From: Margaritispora aquatica
Taxonomy: Eukaryota; Ascomycota; Leotiomycetes; Helotiales; Discinellaceae
Assembly (NCBI GenBank): GCA_007644065.1
Contig: VJWN01000004.1
Location: 992,001-1,056,000 of the forward strand
Length of the DNA: 64,000 nt
Reading direction: 5' to 3'
Below, in pieces: positions 1-10,705 of this stretch (its first letter is position 1; the number at the start of each line of letters is the position of its first letter). The notes under the pieces are model-generated. The model was not told the origin of the DNA, searched no databases, and worked only from the letters and a program-made list of their open reading frames with translations. The translations under genes and the position numbers were made by a program.

Positions 1-300
1 TCTGTCAAGTTAATTTCTGGCATGTTTCTTCTTCCTTGATTTTGGATGTACCTGTTGCGCTATGATATGTGACCACCAATCAAGATTGCAATGTCTTTGT
101 TATCGCAACAAGTGTCCATACAAGAAACGGGAAGGGTTTGAAATGGGGAAAGTTAGCTACGTCACAGAGCCTTGTGAGCCTCTTCAAATCTTCTTTGTTT
201 GCAAGCGAGAATCCTTGTCACAAAATATTTCTGTGTCAATGACGCGCTACGCAAAGTGAATGCGTGATGTGTACCTGGAAGGAGACTTGCGACGGAGGAG

Positions 301-308
301 TATATATT
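301..308 (+). promoter_or_regulatory. TATA-like element upstream of the mini-protein gene
   Basis: A TATATAT run lies about 135 bp before the ATG at 442. From about 330 to 441 the sequence is rich in C and A and poor in G, as in leaders of strongly expressed fungal genes. The spacing fits a TATA box with transcription starting near 330. The role is inferred from position and composition only. Confidence 0.4.
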
Positions 309-441
309 TCGAATCACACCCTCCACTTCGATCCTTTTTCCACAACAAACAACAATCATCACATTCCGAGAACCATCACATCTTGAAAACCACACCTCCA
401 ATACCAAACCAACAAACCTTTCCAAACAACAAATCTTCAAA

Positions 442-696
442 ATGGGTGCCGTCGTATCATGCGTACGTTGCCACATCTTCACCTTTCTTTGTAGCAATAA
501 CTAATTCCTTCTGCAGATTAAGAGCGTCTTCCAAACCATTGGGGCTTGTCTCATGGCCATTGTCAACGGAATCGGCTCTGTATTGCAGGCTATCATCGGT
601 GCTATCGTGGGCCTGTTCGACATCATCATCTCCTGCCTCACCTGTGGTCGCGGTGGCAAGAGTCGCAGACACAGAGGAACTACGAGTCGAGTCTAG
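442..696 (+). CDS. Small conserved fungal protein, predicted N-acylated and membrane-associated (66 aa)
   Basis: Exons are 442..462 and 517..696. The 54-bp intron has a GTACGT donor, a CTAAT branch-like site and a TGCAG acceptor. The protein begins MGAVVSC, which fits the N-myristoylation pattern (Gly2, Ser6), with Cys7 as a possible palmitoylation site. An uncharged Gly/Ile/Val-rich central segment (about residues 10-48) could form an amphipathic or membrane-lying helix. It ends in a CLTCG motif and an Arg/Lys/His-rich tail, SRRHRGTTSRV. I recall very similar short proteins in other ascomycetes but no assigned function. Likely site: cytosolic face of a membrane (inferred). The G-poor leader and TATA box suggest strong expression. 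The intron makes the gene easy to miss, because the exons lie in unrelated longer frames. Confidence 0.82.
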
Positions 697-1444
697 ACAC
701 ATCTTCCCGCCAACATCAACGACTCAATCAACAACTCGGCAATGAGGGATGGTTGTACTTTCGTGGATGGGAAGGAGTGCTAGGAGAGATGCTGGGAGGA
801 AATGTACGATATGGGCCGGTTCAATGGATGACGGGCGGCGTTTATGATTGATGATGCGCGCGAGACTTTCTCTGCAAATACCCCTTTGTCACGCATGTTG
901 CATTTGCAACAACTGCTGTATGGTTGTCGATAGACTCAAATAATATGAACTTCAGAACGATATCAGCCTCTTTTTTTTTTTTTTTTAAAAAAAATAAAAA
1001 AAATAAAAAAATCGTTACTTTGATACTTCAATTCCCAGTCTCTTCTCTATTAGGTGCATGAAATTGATCGTTTTAGTGAAGTGATTGTTCACTGCCATTG
1101 CTGCCATGGCATTGATACATGCCTGATTATGGCATGCTTTCTTTTACCTACATATCTGAACATGCAGTCTATGACTGGTCAAGTATGGAGCGGCTACTAC
1201 GTACGACTCATACGATGGCGATCAGCCACATCATATGCACTCCAGGATGGGTCCTCTCAAGATGGAGTTGATAGCCATACATATTCAAGTCGTTAAAAGC
1301 TGACAACAATAGAAACACAATTGCATCTGACACTTCCCTGGTTCATACATCTCAAATGGCCGTTATGAGAATATATTCTATCAACGTTTCCTGACTATAC
1401 TGTCGTCGTCCAATATTACCAGCTGCCATCTTCCTCGTCACATC
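697..1444. other. Intergenic, 748 bp
   Basis: Probable 3' regions of the flanking genes, which converge here. The only distinctive element is the poly-T/poly-A tract at 971..1011. I see no coding potential. Confidence 0.6.
971..1011. repeat. Poly-T followed by A-rich tract
   Basis: Sixteen T are followed directly by about 25 bases of A broken by single T. The T and A arms could pair as a hairpin. The tract lies between two convergent genes. It is simple sequence prone to slippage, so its exact length may be unreliable. Confidence 0.9.
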
Positions 1445-4311
1445 TCACTCTAACACACTCTTATTAAAGAATCTGTAAATCTGTCTCCCTGCTTCTTTCC
1501 CAACCGAAGGCTCAAGCTCCTCCACGCTAGCATTAGCAACTTCTCTCAAACTCCCCATCCCTAGTACCAAGTTCTTGATGTTCTTTCCCGTCACACCAGG
1601 TATCGTGCGCAGCATATCCTGCGGCTCACGATTGAAGCTTTGTTCTTCTGCAGTCTGGCCTCTCTCTAATCCTATGCGAACAGCAGCGACTGGATCTGGC
1701 TCTGCTTCTTGTGTCTTCAAAGACTCGAAAATTTCTGCTGTTTGATAGGGTGATGATGACCAGATGATTCGAAGGCGAGGAAATGCGAGGGTGAGGAGGA
1801 CGAGTTTAGACTGCAAGTCTGATGATGCATTAGTCGACGAAACAGAATTTAGAGACCCGGATAAGTCAGCAAAAGGCTCGAGTGTGAATGATTTGTTCTG
1901 GTCGAATTCAATCAGCAGCATAGGTGATTTGTAGTGAAGTTGCATGGTTTCTGCTTGGTTGTAAAGGCGACCATCCTTGAATGAGGAAATCAGATCCTTA
2001 ATAGATTTACGTTCGACGCAGATATTGGGCGAAAGAATGTAATCGCCGACTGTAAGCATACAAGGTACGACCACCATTGATCTACCATGAAGTAGAGATG
2101 GGAGCGAAGAACGAAACTCTCTAACATCAACTACCACTCGGGGTGGTTGAGCTGTGGCAGCAAGGCGACCACCTCCTGCTATCCGAGTATTGACTGTACG
2201 GAGAAAAGCCTCCTGAGGATCTTCAATACCATGAGCATCGAGAGTCAGGACAACAGTCATCTTTGACTTTTCTTTGATGAGCTTTGTAAAAGCATCCTTT
2301 TCGCGACGGACTGAGGACAGATAACGTTGTTCTTCCACAGAACCACCATAGTAGAGAAAGTAGACTCTCACATTCCGATCATTGTGAGATGATCGATACA
2401 CCTCAATACGCCGAACGAATGAGGTATCCGGCTCATACATGATGATATATTTCGGTTTCACTTCTTCCAGAATATGCTCATCCATGTCCCCATCATACGC
2501 ATGGATGACAACTAAGTCTTGCATTTCATAAAGCTGGTAGTAGTCATCCATGTCATCTAATGGATCAGCTATTATATCTTCCTTCTGAGCAGCCTCTGAT
2601 TCGGTGGGCTGAATTTCAGAAATCAAGGTAGCGACTTCAAGAGGTTTATCCTGCCCTGGCAAAATACTTCCATTGGCGGCCCGGCTAGGAGTAGAGCCAG
2701 CAGCTCCACCTCCCCTTACTCGACGTCGTTTATTTGTTGGTGCTTGACCACGACTATTGCCGCTGGCACCAGTCTTTGGATTGCTTGAACCATTGAGAGA
2801 ATTTTGATTCTCGGAAAAGAGGGCTGCGCTAACCTTTGCGAATTCCTTCTTCCATGATAGATACCCACGAAGTTTGCGTCTCATCATGAAACCAGCCGAC
2901 GGTTCGTCATCGTTATTGTCCTTGTCACTTTCGGAGCTCTCCTTGTCTGTCCGAACGTGCATAGTCTGGAGGTATTCTCGAAGTTGGCGACACTGTGCTG
3001 TATCCGTGCACATGATCAAAATGGTGCCATTAGAGTCATCTCTCACTACAGGATTGAAGTAAAGATCTCTGTCAATCTCCTCCAGCACCTCGGCCAGAAC
3101 AGCCCACTTTGGCTGTTCCTCCAAAACCGGTCGCAGAGCTTCAAAGCTCTCCGTATCACCAGGCAGAGGTTTGCCTGTATACACTCGTCGCTTGGCAGTA
3201 TCGAATATTGTATGTGCAGCATCAAGGAAGAGCCATGGTGACTGATTTTGTCGAGTAGACCCAGGTGGAGGAGAATGTGCTGCAAGAATTGTATCGAGAT
3301 GTCTACTGAAAGACACAGCATCATAGGTTAGAAGACTGTGTAACATGCCTCGAAGTACGCTAAGGTCATTGACAATTTGTTTTGTCTTCCAGCTAACTCG
3401 ATGCCAAACAGGATCAAGCTGTCTCCGAACGACCATGTCGAACTGCTTGTGTAAAGCACTATCCACATTCCATTCTTCCATTTCCAAGCCACTATTGCTT
3501 TTCTTCAACTCTCCAACACTGACTTCGACGCATTCCATGATTGCATTTTGGATATCACGCATTGAATCTGACATGGGCACCTCCAGCTCGATCACTTCCG
3601 CCTTCTTTTTGCCCTCGAGAGCTTGTGCCACAACCATCTGAAATCTAGGCCACAGTGAGACGTTTCGTAGAAACAAGTTCCTCATCATCGTAGAAAGAGG
3701 ATTGAACCCGGTTGTGAATGGCTCTGGATTGTCTGAAAATGCCTTTAAAAATCCAGGCTTGTTTTTTTGTCGATATATTCGCAAAATGAACGCTTCTAAG
3801 GAAGTAGCTACAATCCTGTCCGCATGAAGGACCACAAGTCCAGTAATTGTTTCAGGATCCAATAGACCTGTCAAGAGATCCACTACCAAGATTCTTGATG
3901 TGACGCTAAAGATGCCTCCATGTTTATACATCTTTTCTCTTGTTCCAACACTCATAGCATCAGTATTGACAACACTAAGTCCTCTGGCCCTCGGAGACAT
4001 GCTAATAGCAGCATGTTCAGCGAGAGCCTCACCGATCCATCCATTCTCTCTATCATCTGCTCCAACGAGGAGGATAAGATTGTTACCAGCTGCATCATAA
4101 GAATGAAGAAGGTTGGTCACCAGGCGTAGGAGACCCAAGCCTCTGGCAAGGATGACGAGCTCATCCTTCTGCCTAAGCTCCTGGAAAAGTTCTTGTTGAT
4201 ATTTCTAATGAAGTACTGTCAGCCCAGTGAATCAATGTGTGTTGGGTAGGATAGTATTACGAGTGGGAGCGAGAGCTTCACAGGCTGCTGATCACCACTC
4301 GTGGAAGACAT
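1445..4311 (-). CDS. RAD1: XPF/Rad1 family structure-specific DNA repair endonuclease (936 aa)
   Basis: Catalytic subunit of the XPF-ERCC1 (Rad1-Rad10) nuclease, which cuts 5' of lesions in nucleotide excision repair and acts in crosslink repair and single-strand annealing in the nucleus. Exons are 4261..4311 and 1445..4204. The first exon gives MSSTSGDQQPVKLSLPL, and exon 2 continues with KYQQELFQELR, as at the N-terminus of XPF proteins. The N-terminal two thirds is the degenerate SF2 helicase-like region. The ERCC4 nuclease domain spans about residues 705-835, with GDYILSP and the intact ERKS active-site motif followed by Asp. A helix-hairpin-helix pair lies near 870-930 (RTIPGVTGKN). A basic low-complexity linker (about 500-530) probably carries a nuclear signal. 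Length is normal for the family. An ATG just upstream is out of frame. Homologues: S. pombe rad16, Neurospora mus-38. Confidence 0.95.
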
Positions 4312-4757
4312 CTGGGATTCATGATCCAGAAGTGAACAATCTGCAGATGCGGGTCGTGGAGCGGGTTGTCGCTGCTAACGCCTCACGAAATGCGGGGGAG
4401 GATCGCTTCGAACAAGAAGCAAAGCAAAAATAGGCACCGGGTGCCGTTTTTATGACAGAGACGTATCTGAAAACCTGGACTTAGCCAGAGGTAACTAGTC
4501 TGGTCTTTAGTTTGACTTGGCTTAGTTTACTTGGTAGATGGCAAATGGTAGGCTGATGCGAGAATCCCGTTTCTGAGTGGTGCTTGGAGGAGGGGAGCTT
4601 GACCCCTCGACGTCATGATTCACAAGCAAACAATCCACATATAAGAAGCTCAAAGTTCGTTGAACAGAAAAACATTTTGTTATCCAAACTCACCAAGCTT
4701 AATTGATTCTAAATTTAAACACATATTCAATCATCGAAACCTTGAACAGTCTTCAAT
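4312..4757. other. Divergent promoter region between RAD1 and the 85-aa gene
   Basis: 446 bp separate two divergent start codons, so both promoters should lie here. It contains the palindrome at 4433..4445. No gene seen. Confidence 0.55.
4433..4445. promoter_or_regulatory. Perfect 6-bp inverted repeat in a divergent promoter
   Basis: GGCACC-G-GGTGCC is a perfect two-fold symmetric site between divergent genes. Such symmetry suits a dimeric DNA-binding protein. I do not recognise it as a named fungal operator. Confidence 0.3.
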
Positions 4758-5207
4758 ATGCCCGCCGGACCAGACGAGACAGATAACCACCCAGTACGGA
4801 GTTCTCGTCTTTTGTTTCTCGATTCTCGATTCTCGATCACATTGAAGCGTAAAGCTAACATTTTCTTGGAATAGACTGGTGCTGGCACAGAGCACGTCGC
4901 TAGAGACGGGTCCTCTAAGACACAGTCAAACGCCTCTACCCATCCTTTGCACCAGTACGTATTTACATAAGTCTTTATTCTCCGATACTTTTCATGAAGC
5001 TCTTGGATTTGAGAATATGCACGCTATGCTTGTACTTCATGATCTTCGTACTTACAACAGATCAGAAAAGAGCCACCTAAGGGGGACAAGGTCGAGTTCC
5101 GCTATCATGAAGCCAATCCCGGCCCAGCCGTACCAGGAGACTTTAACGCACAACAAGAGGGCACCAAGGAAGAGCGTCAAGCGAAGGCCAAAGAATTGAA
5201 CAAGTAA
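4758..5207 (+). CDS. Small hydrophilic protein of unknown function (85 aa)
   Basis: Exons are 4758..4793, 4875..4954 and 5066..5207, with GTACGG and GTACGT donors. The last acceptor is ATCAG at 5061..5065. A stronger-looking AACAG five bases upstream would throw the third exon out of frame, so the downstream site was chosen. The product begins MPAGPDETDNHPTGAG and ends in a charged segment, KEERQAKAKELNK. It is Pro/Gly/Asn/Lys-rich with no signal peptide or membrane helix, so it is probably soluble and largely disordered. The central part contains GDKVEFRYHEANPGPAVPGD. I recall similar short ascomycete proteins but no function. It is divergent from RAD1 across 446 bp. Confidence 0.65.
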
Positions 5208-6073
5208 AGCGTCCCCGGTATGTTGAGAGATGTATGAGGCTTGGTACACAGGACTGAGGTTAATCTTGGATGGAACATCCAAAACATGAACGGCATGGGC
5301 AGAACGGATATGCATGGAGTTTTTGTACTTGGGTAGGGTCAAGTTTGGAGGATCAACCCTTTTGTACTTGAGCGTAGGGCAGATATTTCGAAACCAGACA
5401 TTCCACATGCATTAGTTATGCTCCATGAGGTGACTATTCTACAATGAGTGAAAGTTCTCGAATACCCTGGAGCAGTGTCACAGCAATCTTATACTGATAT
5501 TAAGTGGAAGTAATGTCTATGTGTATTTCATGAGCATGCTTACATATCCTTTTCTAGTAATGTTTTGATAAATAGGCGAGGTTGCATATGGAACAAAAGT
5601 TCACCATAGAATGTGTTATTGACTGCAGACTGTGGACTGTGGACTGCGTTGGTGTTGAGTCGACTCCCTGATCATGAAGTTCTTTGACGTTCGATTTGAG
5701 TGGAGGCTGTGACTACCTAGAACTAGGGCTCAAGGTCTTGGCGCTTGCTCAGTTACGTAGCGCCTCAAGGCATCTGTATTGGGAGCAATCAATCTCACCT
5801 CTACCTCCTCTAACTCTCGAAGGAACGCAGAGGATTGCGACGGCATTACTTCACGACTGGCCACGCCATCGTTCGATATCATTACAGAAACGGCACGACA
5901 TCGACTTTTATTCCCCCAACAATCTTTCTACAAACTCAATGCGCTCAGACGCAACTTCAATACGAGACTTAACTTCCTCACGAGCACACCTTCACTTGCA
6001 CAACGATTCTGCCCACCGAGACTGCTCTACGACATTACTACGCCATTGGTAAACACCAATCTTGACATCGAAA
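5208..6073. other. Intergenic, 866 bp, upstream of the WASP gene
   Basis: 3' region of the 85-aa gene and promoter/leader of the WASP gene. The last 200 bp are CA/CT-rich, as expected for a fungal leader. Short open frames at 5684..6099 lack family features and I treat them as leader. Confidence 0.55.
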
Positions 6074-8120
6074 ATGCCTACCATTTTGTCGGAGGATGAC
6101 AAGGAAACGGTCAAGAGGCAGGTGCCCAAAGCCTCGAATAAAATTCAGGCTGTTGCTGTCGCCAGACTCTATGTTGCATATCCAAACCGCAGTAGGTGGA
6201 CCTACACTGGATTGCAGGGAGCGGCGGTTCTTGCCAATGATCTAGTAGGAAATACGTATTGGATTAAGTTGGTAGATGTCTCGGTTTGTGATCATTGTAC
6301 TTATTTTTGGGACAAGGACTGACAATATACAGCCCGCCAATCGAGGTGTAATATGGGATCAAGAAATTTATGACAAATGGTCATACAACCAAGATAGGAC
6401 ATATTTTCATACGTTCGAGACCGAAGAATGCCTGGCGGGACTATCGTTCGTAGACGAGAAAGAAGCCAAACAGTTCATGAAGAAGATGAATGACAGGGAG
6501 AAGAATGCAAGCAAAGCGACGAAAGCCAACCCATTTGGCGGTACAGTGCAGAATACTGGTGGGCAACGGCATGGATTACTGGGCGGATTCTTTGGTGGTC
6601 ACAGACATTCATCTGCTCCAACGATCCAACCTACACCCCCAGATTCGCCAAGTTACACACTTCCTCCTGTACAGAATCATAGAATGTCTGGCGGAAGTAT
6701 CAATGGAGGTGGAAGATCAAAGTTTGCCGCGCTGGACGCCATTGATCCAAATTGGAGAGAAACCTGGGGTGATGATCTAAAGGATATGGGTATTACAGAC
6801 GATTTGATTCTTGCCAATCAGGACTTTATTGCCGATTATATTAAGGAACAACAAGCGGCCCAGAACATTCAACCTCCAGTAGGTGGAATAGAGAACCAAA
6901 GAGTCAAAGCACCACCTCCTCCGCCTCCACCAACTGGTCCGTCAAGAACGAGGTCTGAAAGTCCGCAGAATGTTAGTACCGGAAGAGATCGAGGCGCTCC
7001 ACCAGCACCACCACCTGCAAGACGTTCTGTAGCAAAATTGAGTGAGCCTTCTCGAGAACCAACACCTCCCCGAGAGCCTTCACCACCTCGAGGGCCACCC
7101 CCACCCCGATTTGCAGCCCCTCCTCCTTTGCCAGATGCAGGAAAGTTTGCATACACAAACGAGAGAGCACCTACCAGAGCACACGCTGCCTCTGTTTCAA
7201 ATCCTGGACCACCACCTCCGCCTAGGCCTCCAAAAAATGCAATTGAAGAACCATATGAACCCGGGGAGAGTGGATCCAGATTTGGGGTGCCCCCTCCATT
7301 CATGGGACAGAGAAAGAATGTTCCACCACCAACACCAAGTCGAGGCTCTGTGCCACCACCTCCTCCATCGCGCGATGTTCCTCACTCTCACGCAATTCCG
7401 CCGCACAATGGTCTTCCTCCCCCTCCCTTACCACCAAAAACACCTTCAGGGCCAAGCTCAAACCCACCACCTTTGCCCCCAGCTTCTAGCCGACCTGTTC
7501 CCCCTCCACCTTCAAGAGAAAGTGCGCCACCTCCTCCACCGTTTCCACAATCCAGTGCGCCTCCACCCCCGCCTTTGCCTCAGTCAAATGCACCACCTCC
7601 ACCACCCTTACCACAGTCTAACGCGCCACCACCTCCTCCCTTACCACAATCCAATGCTCCACCTCCACCACCTATGCCCTCTTTTGGAGGACCTCCTCCG
7701 CCCCCACCTCCTCCTCCAGGTGGTGCACCAGCGCCTCCGCCACCTCCGCCACCAAACCGAGATTCTGGATATCAATCTGCTGCCCCGCCATTACCTCAAC
7801 CAACAGGTGGTCATTCGGATCTTTTAGCGGGTATTCAAAAGGCTGGTGGCATTGGTGCATTAAAGAAAGTAGATCGTACTCAAATTAGAGATAGAAGTGC
7901 TGCAGCTGTTCCTGGAGGTTCGGATTCTGGCCCTGCAGGAAGTGGACTACCCCCCGGAGGTGCGAGTGCTGGTGGAGATGGTGGATTAGCAGGTGCTTTG
8001 GCTGCTGCTTTGAACAAAAGAAAGAAGAAAGTCAGTGCTAGTGGTAAGTCAAATGTTCTCACGTCTTATTGATTTTGCTAACTTTAAACAGATGATGAAG
8101 CGGATGATGATGATTGGTAG
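6074..8120 (+). CDS. LAS17: WASP/Las17 homologue, Arp2/3 complex activator (649 aa)
   Basis: Nucleation-promoting factor that drives branched actin at cortical endocytic patches through the Arp2/3 complex. Exons are 6074..6283, 6333..8043 and 8092..8120. The WH1 domain fills about residues 1-125 (AVARLYVAYPNRSRWTYTGL, then YFHTFETEECLAGLSF after intron 1) and would bind verprolin/WIP. A long proline-rich region (about 205-545) offers SH3 and profilin sites and includes a four-copy 11-residue repeat. A WH2 actin-binding motif follows near 562-580 (DLLAGIQKAGGIGALKKVD). The 29-nt last exon encodes the acidic Arp2/3-binding tail ending in DDDDW. There is no CRIB/GBD segment, as in other fungal members. 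A glycine-rich linker precedes the tail. Start chosen as the first ATG opening the WH1 frame. Confidence 0.95.
7545..7676 (+). repeat. Four tandem 33-bp units encoding PQS(N/S)APPPPP(L/M)
   Basis: Within the WASP polyproline region, an 11-residue unit is repeated four times in frame. The copies differ mainly at third positions, so the protein repeat is better conserved than the DNA. Each copy supplies one profilin/SH3-type proline stretch. Confidence 0.85.
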
Positions 8121-8595
8121 AAGCCTCGCTATACTTGTGATGATGTATGAGTGGAGCTGTCCAGACAATATTGGGTATGGAGTAGAAGCACTAAGACCTC
8201 GAATTATTGAAAGTGAAGAGAAATGGTTCACCAAAGGACCAAATGTAATGCATCGGAAATACTAGTGCGTATGTAAATTTGTCCGTCAATGTCTATTCTA
8301 TGAACTGCATAACACGTCATGATTATGCCCATGACCATGTCAAAAAACCACTGTGAGAAGAAAAGCCCAGTCAGTACATTGCAACGTCTCTCCCATCGCA
8401 ATCCACCAAAAGAACACAACAAAGGAAAATGCTGTCGAGGTTCCCAGGATCCGGTCTCGGACATGACCAAATCCGTGAGATTGAGAGAGAAGACAGTCTT
8501 CCTTGCCGTCACAACCAAAGTATGGGTAGTCAAAACATCCCTTGACCACCGTAATTGCGGCCAATTGAACGAGCCATTATACTCTGCACCAGCTT
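8121..8595. other. Intergenic, 475 bp, between convergent WASP and eIF1A genes
   Basis: Shared 3' region of two convergent genes. It should hold both polyadenylation zones. Nothing else seen. Confidence 0.6.
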
Positions 8596-9225
8596 TTAGA
8601 TGTCGTCCACGTCAATCTCCTTGCCACCCTTTCCATCGTCATCTTCGCTTTCGCTCCTGTCCTCATCGAACTCGAAGTTGCAATCTCCGTCGCCCTCCTG
8701 GCCATAGGTATCCGTCTCGTTGATCTTTGCGCTTTCAGGAAGCTCTCCATATGCCTTCAGGGACCGAGCCTCGTCTGCGCTGTACTTTAGGATCACATCG
8801 CCCTTCTCGTCTTGATAGTCACGGAGTGACAGTAGGATGATGTCGCCTTGGTTGATCCAGACCTTCTTGCGCAGCTTGCCACGGATATGCGCCAAACGTT
8901 TTGAACCATCGAAGCAGAGCGCCTCGAGGCGTCCGTTTCCGAGCATCTTGAGAACTTGTGCGTACTCTGTGGTTGTTGGTGTTAGTGGGCTGTTCTTGCT
9001 GAATATTGCGGGGGAGGGGTCAAGAGGGGTAGAAATTCATACCTTGTCCCTCTTCCTTGAATGTCAGCTCGCGCTTCTCATTGTCGTTCTCGTTCTTTCC
9101 ACGTCTCCGATTCTTACCACCCTATCGTACGAAAAACGTTAGCAGATGTAATTGTGCGCAAACTGTGTGGTTAGGTGGGGGTTGTGGCGATGGAGGGGTC
9201 GTACCTTTCCCTTATTCTTAGGCAT
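8596..9225 (-). CDS. TIF11: Translation initiation factor eIF1A (156 aa)
   Basis: Binds the ribosomal A site in the 43S complex and supports scanning and start-codon choice. Exons are 9205..9225, 9043..9121 and 8596..8966. The N-terminal tail [20 protein letters not shown] is basic. The S1/OB fold covers about residues 30-105 ([20 protein letters not shown], then [19 protein letters not shown]). The C-terminal tail is acidic and ends in EIDVDDI. These are the diagnostic parts of eIF1A and the length is normal. The tiny 21-nt first exon encodes only MPKNKGK, so a search for long frames would miss the start. Confidence 0.97.
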
Positions 9226-9570
9226 ATTGGCGGATGTTTGGTTTCAGTATCAAAGGTTGGTTTGTTCTGTGGGAGATGTAGGTTCTTGTTTGAAGGCAGA
9301 TCAGTCGTCGAAAGATTCCCGGTGGACAAATGGATGGGTAATGGTGTGTATAAATAGGCAGTTCATGAATGGATCTTTGTGAATGGGCTGGAGGCGGCCG
9401 CGGGCTGTGCGTCACATGCGCTAAAACAGCAAGCGAGCTTGATCTCAAAACCTTGAAATAATTTTAGAGTCAACTAGTCTCTCTTGTAGATCTATCATAC
9501 CGATACTCGATACTGGGTGACACTTCGTCGTGGGGGATAATTTGGAGGAGTCATACAACATGGGCAGACG
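9226..9570. other. Divergent promoter region, eIF1A and the mitochondrial-type gene
   Basis: 345 bp between two divergent start codons. No distinctive element beyond a GC-rich patch near 9387..9405 (GGCGGCCGCGGGC). Confidence 0.5.
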
Positions 9571-10293
9571 ATGATCAGAAACGTTCAATTTCCAGCTGCT
9601 GTTTCGCAGGCTGTCCGCTCTTTTTCCACGTCGATACGCAAGCTACAGCTATCCTCTAGTCTGTCTTCCCAGCAACCGATGACAAAACCTTCATTTAAAA
9701 TCGAGGAGCCATTTGTTTTACGATTTCAAAGCTTCAAAGGCAAGCAGATAAAGTCTTTCGAGTTCAAGTACTCCAAGCTCTATGCCTTCTCCATAACGGC
9801 TCTCGGTGGGAAAGAGATAGAAACGCCATATGGTGACACTATATTTTCACGACGCTGGAAGGAGCGAAAGGACACTTTGTGGTGGACTGTGACAGCTTAC
9901 AAATCCTTTTCTGCGAAGAGCGTAGTACGAACACATGGAAGCAGGAAGTTAAGAACAGCCTTTGTTGAGTCACTGAGGAAAAAAGGCATTGCGCCAGACG
10001 GCTCATGGCTGGATCCCAACGACCGAACAAAGGAAGCGATGATAGGAACTGTGTTTATGACGCCAATCATTCCGATATTGGCCACCAGAATGAAAGACTT
10101 GGTTTTGGAGACAGATGCAGCTGTTGAAAGAATAATCTCGTTACAACGGGATGGAGATTTCACACCCAGAATGTTCAAACCATACAACAAAGGTGGCACT
10201 TTCATCAGAAATGCGAGAGCCAGCGTTGGTGTCAAGAAAGATGTCAGGATGAATTCAGGTACTGGTACAGGGCTGAAAATATCCAGAGGGTAA
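9571..10293 (+). CDS. Unrecognised protein, probably mitochondrial (240 aa)
   Basis: Intronless frame. The first 35 residues are rich in Arg/Ser/Gln and lack acidic residues (MIRNVQFPAAVSQAVRSFST), typical of a mitochondrial presequence with likely cleavage near residues 20-30. The mature part is basic and globular-looking, with no clear membrane helix except a moderately hydrophobic stretch near residues 155-170 (IGTVFMTPIIPILATRM). It contains a Trp pair (DTLWWTVTAY) and many Lys/Arg. I cannot place it in a named family. A matrix or ribosome-associated role would fit the charge but is a guess. It is followed after 412 bp by CHS5 in the same direction. Confidence 0.7.
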   Translation: MIRNVQFPAAVSQAVRSFSTSIRKLQLSSSLSSQQPMTKPSFKIEEPFVLRFQSFKGKQIKSFEFKYSKLYAFSITALGGKEIETPYGDTIFSRRWKERKDTLWWTVTAYKSFSAKSVVRTHGSRKLRTAFVESLRKKGIAPDGSWLDPNDRTKEAMIGTVFMTPIIPILATRMKDLVLETDAAVERIISLQRDGDFTPRMFKPYNKGGTFIRNARASVGVKKDVRMNSGTGTGLKISRG

Positions 10294-10705
10294 AGAACAA
10301 GCAAATTCATGACCTGCTGAATGTTGGGTGAAACTCAATCCAATTACTGTAATCAATATCTAGGTAGATAGACAAAAGTAGAATGGTCATGTAAAAAGCA
10401 AAACATGAAAGTGATCTTCTCTCCTTATAGATACAAATATTATTCTTCGAGACCTTCCAGCTTCTGAGGCCTCAAATTCGAAGAATCCATATTCCAAAAT
10501 ATACTCATCCTCGAAAACCGCCAGGCTCTGCTTGTTATTTGTTCAAGGGGTTCAGCCTTGTCGGTAAACCAATCATCGGTAATCCTAGTCTGAGTCCTGG
10601 TCTAAGATGCCGAAGCGCGTTCGTAGGCTAGATTGTTTGCCAGTGTCGCCATTGACGCAGCATTTCAACATCAAATCCCCCAGCTACCACGATACAAAGC
10701 GCACG
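10294..10705. other. Intergenic, 412 bp, upstream of CHS5
   Basis: Spacer and CHS5 leader. It includes an in-frame upstream ATG at 10607 that could add 33 residues to CHS5. No other gene seen. Confidence 0.55.

Noticed and set aside
7042..7827. 261-codon frame rich in His/Leu/Gln
   Set aside because: Frame-shifted shadow of the WASP polyproline region; composition follows from CCN codons read off frame.
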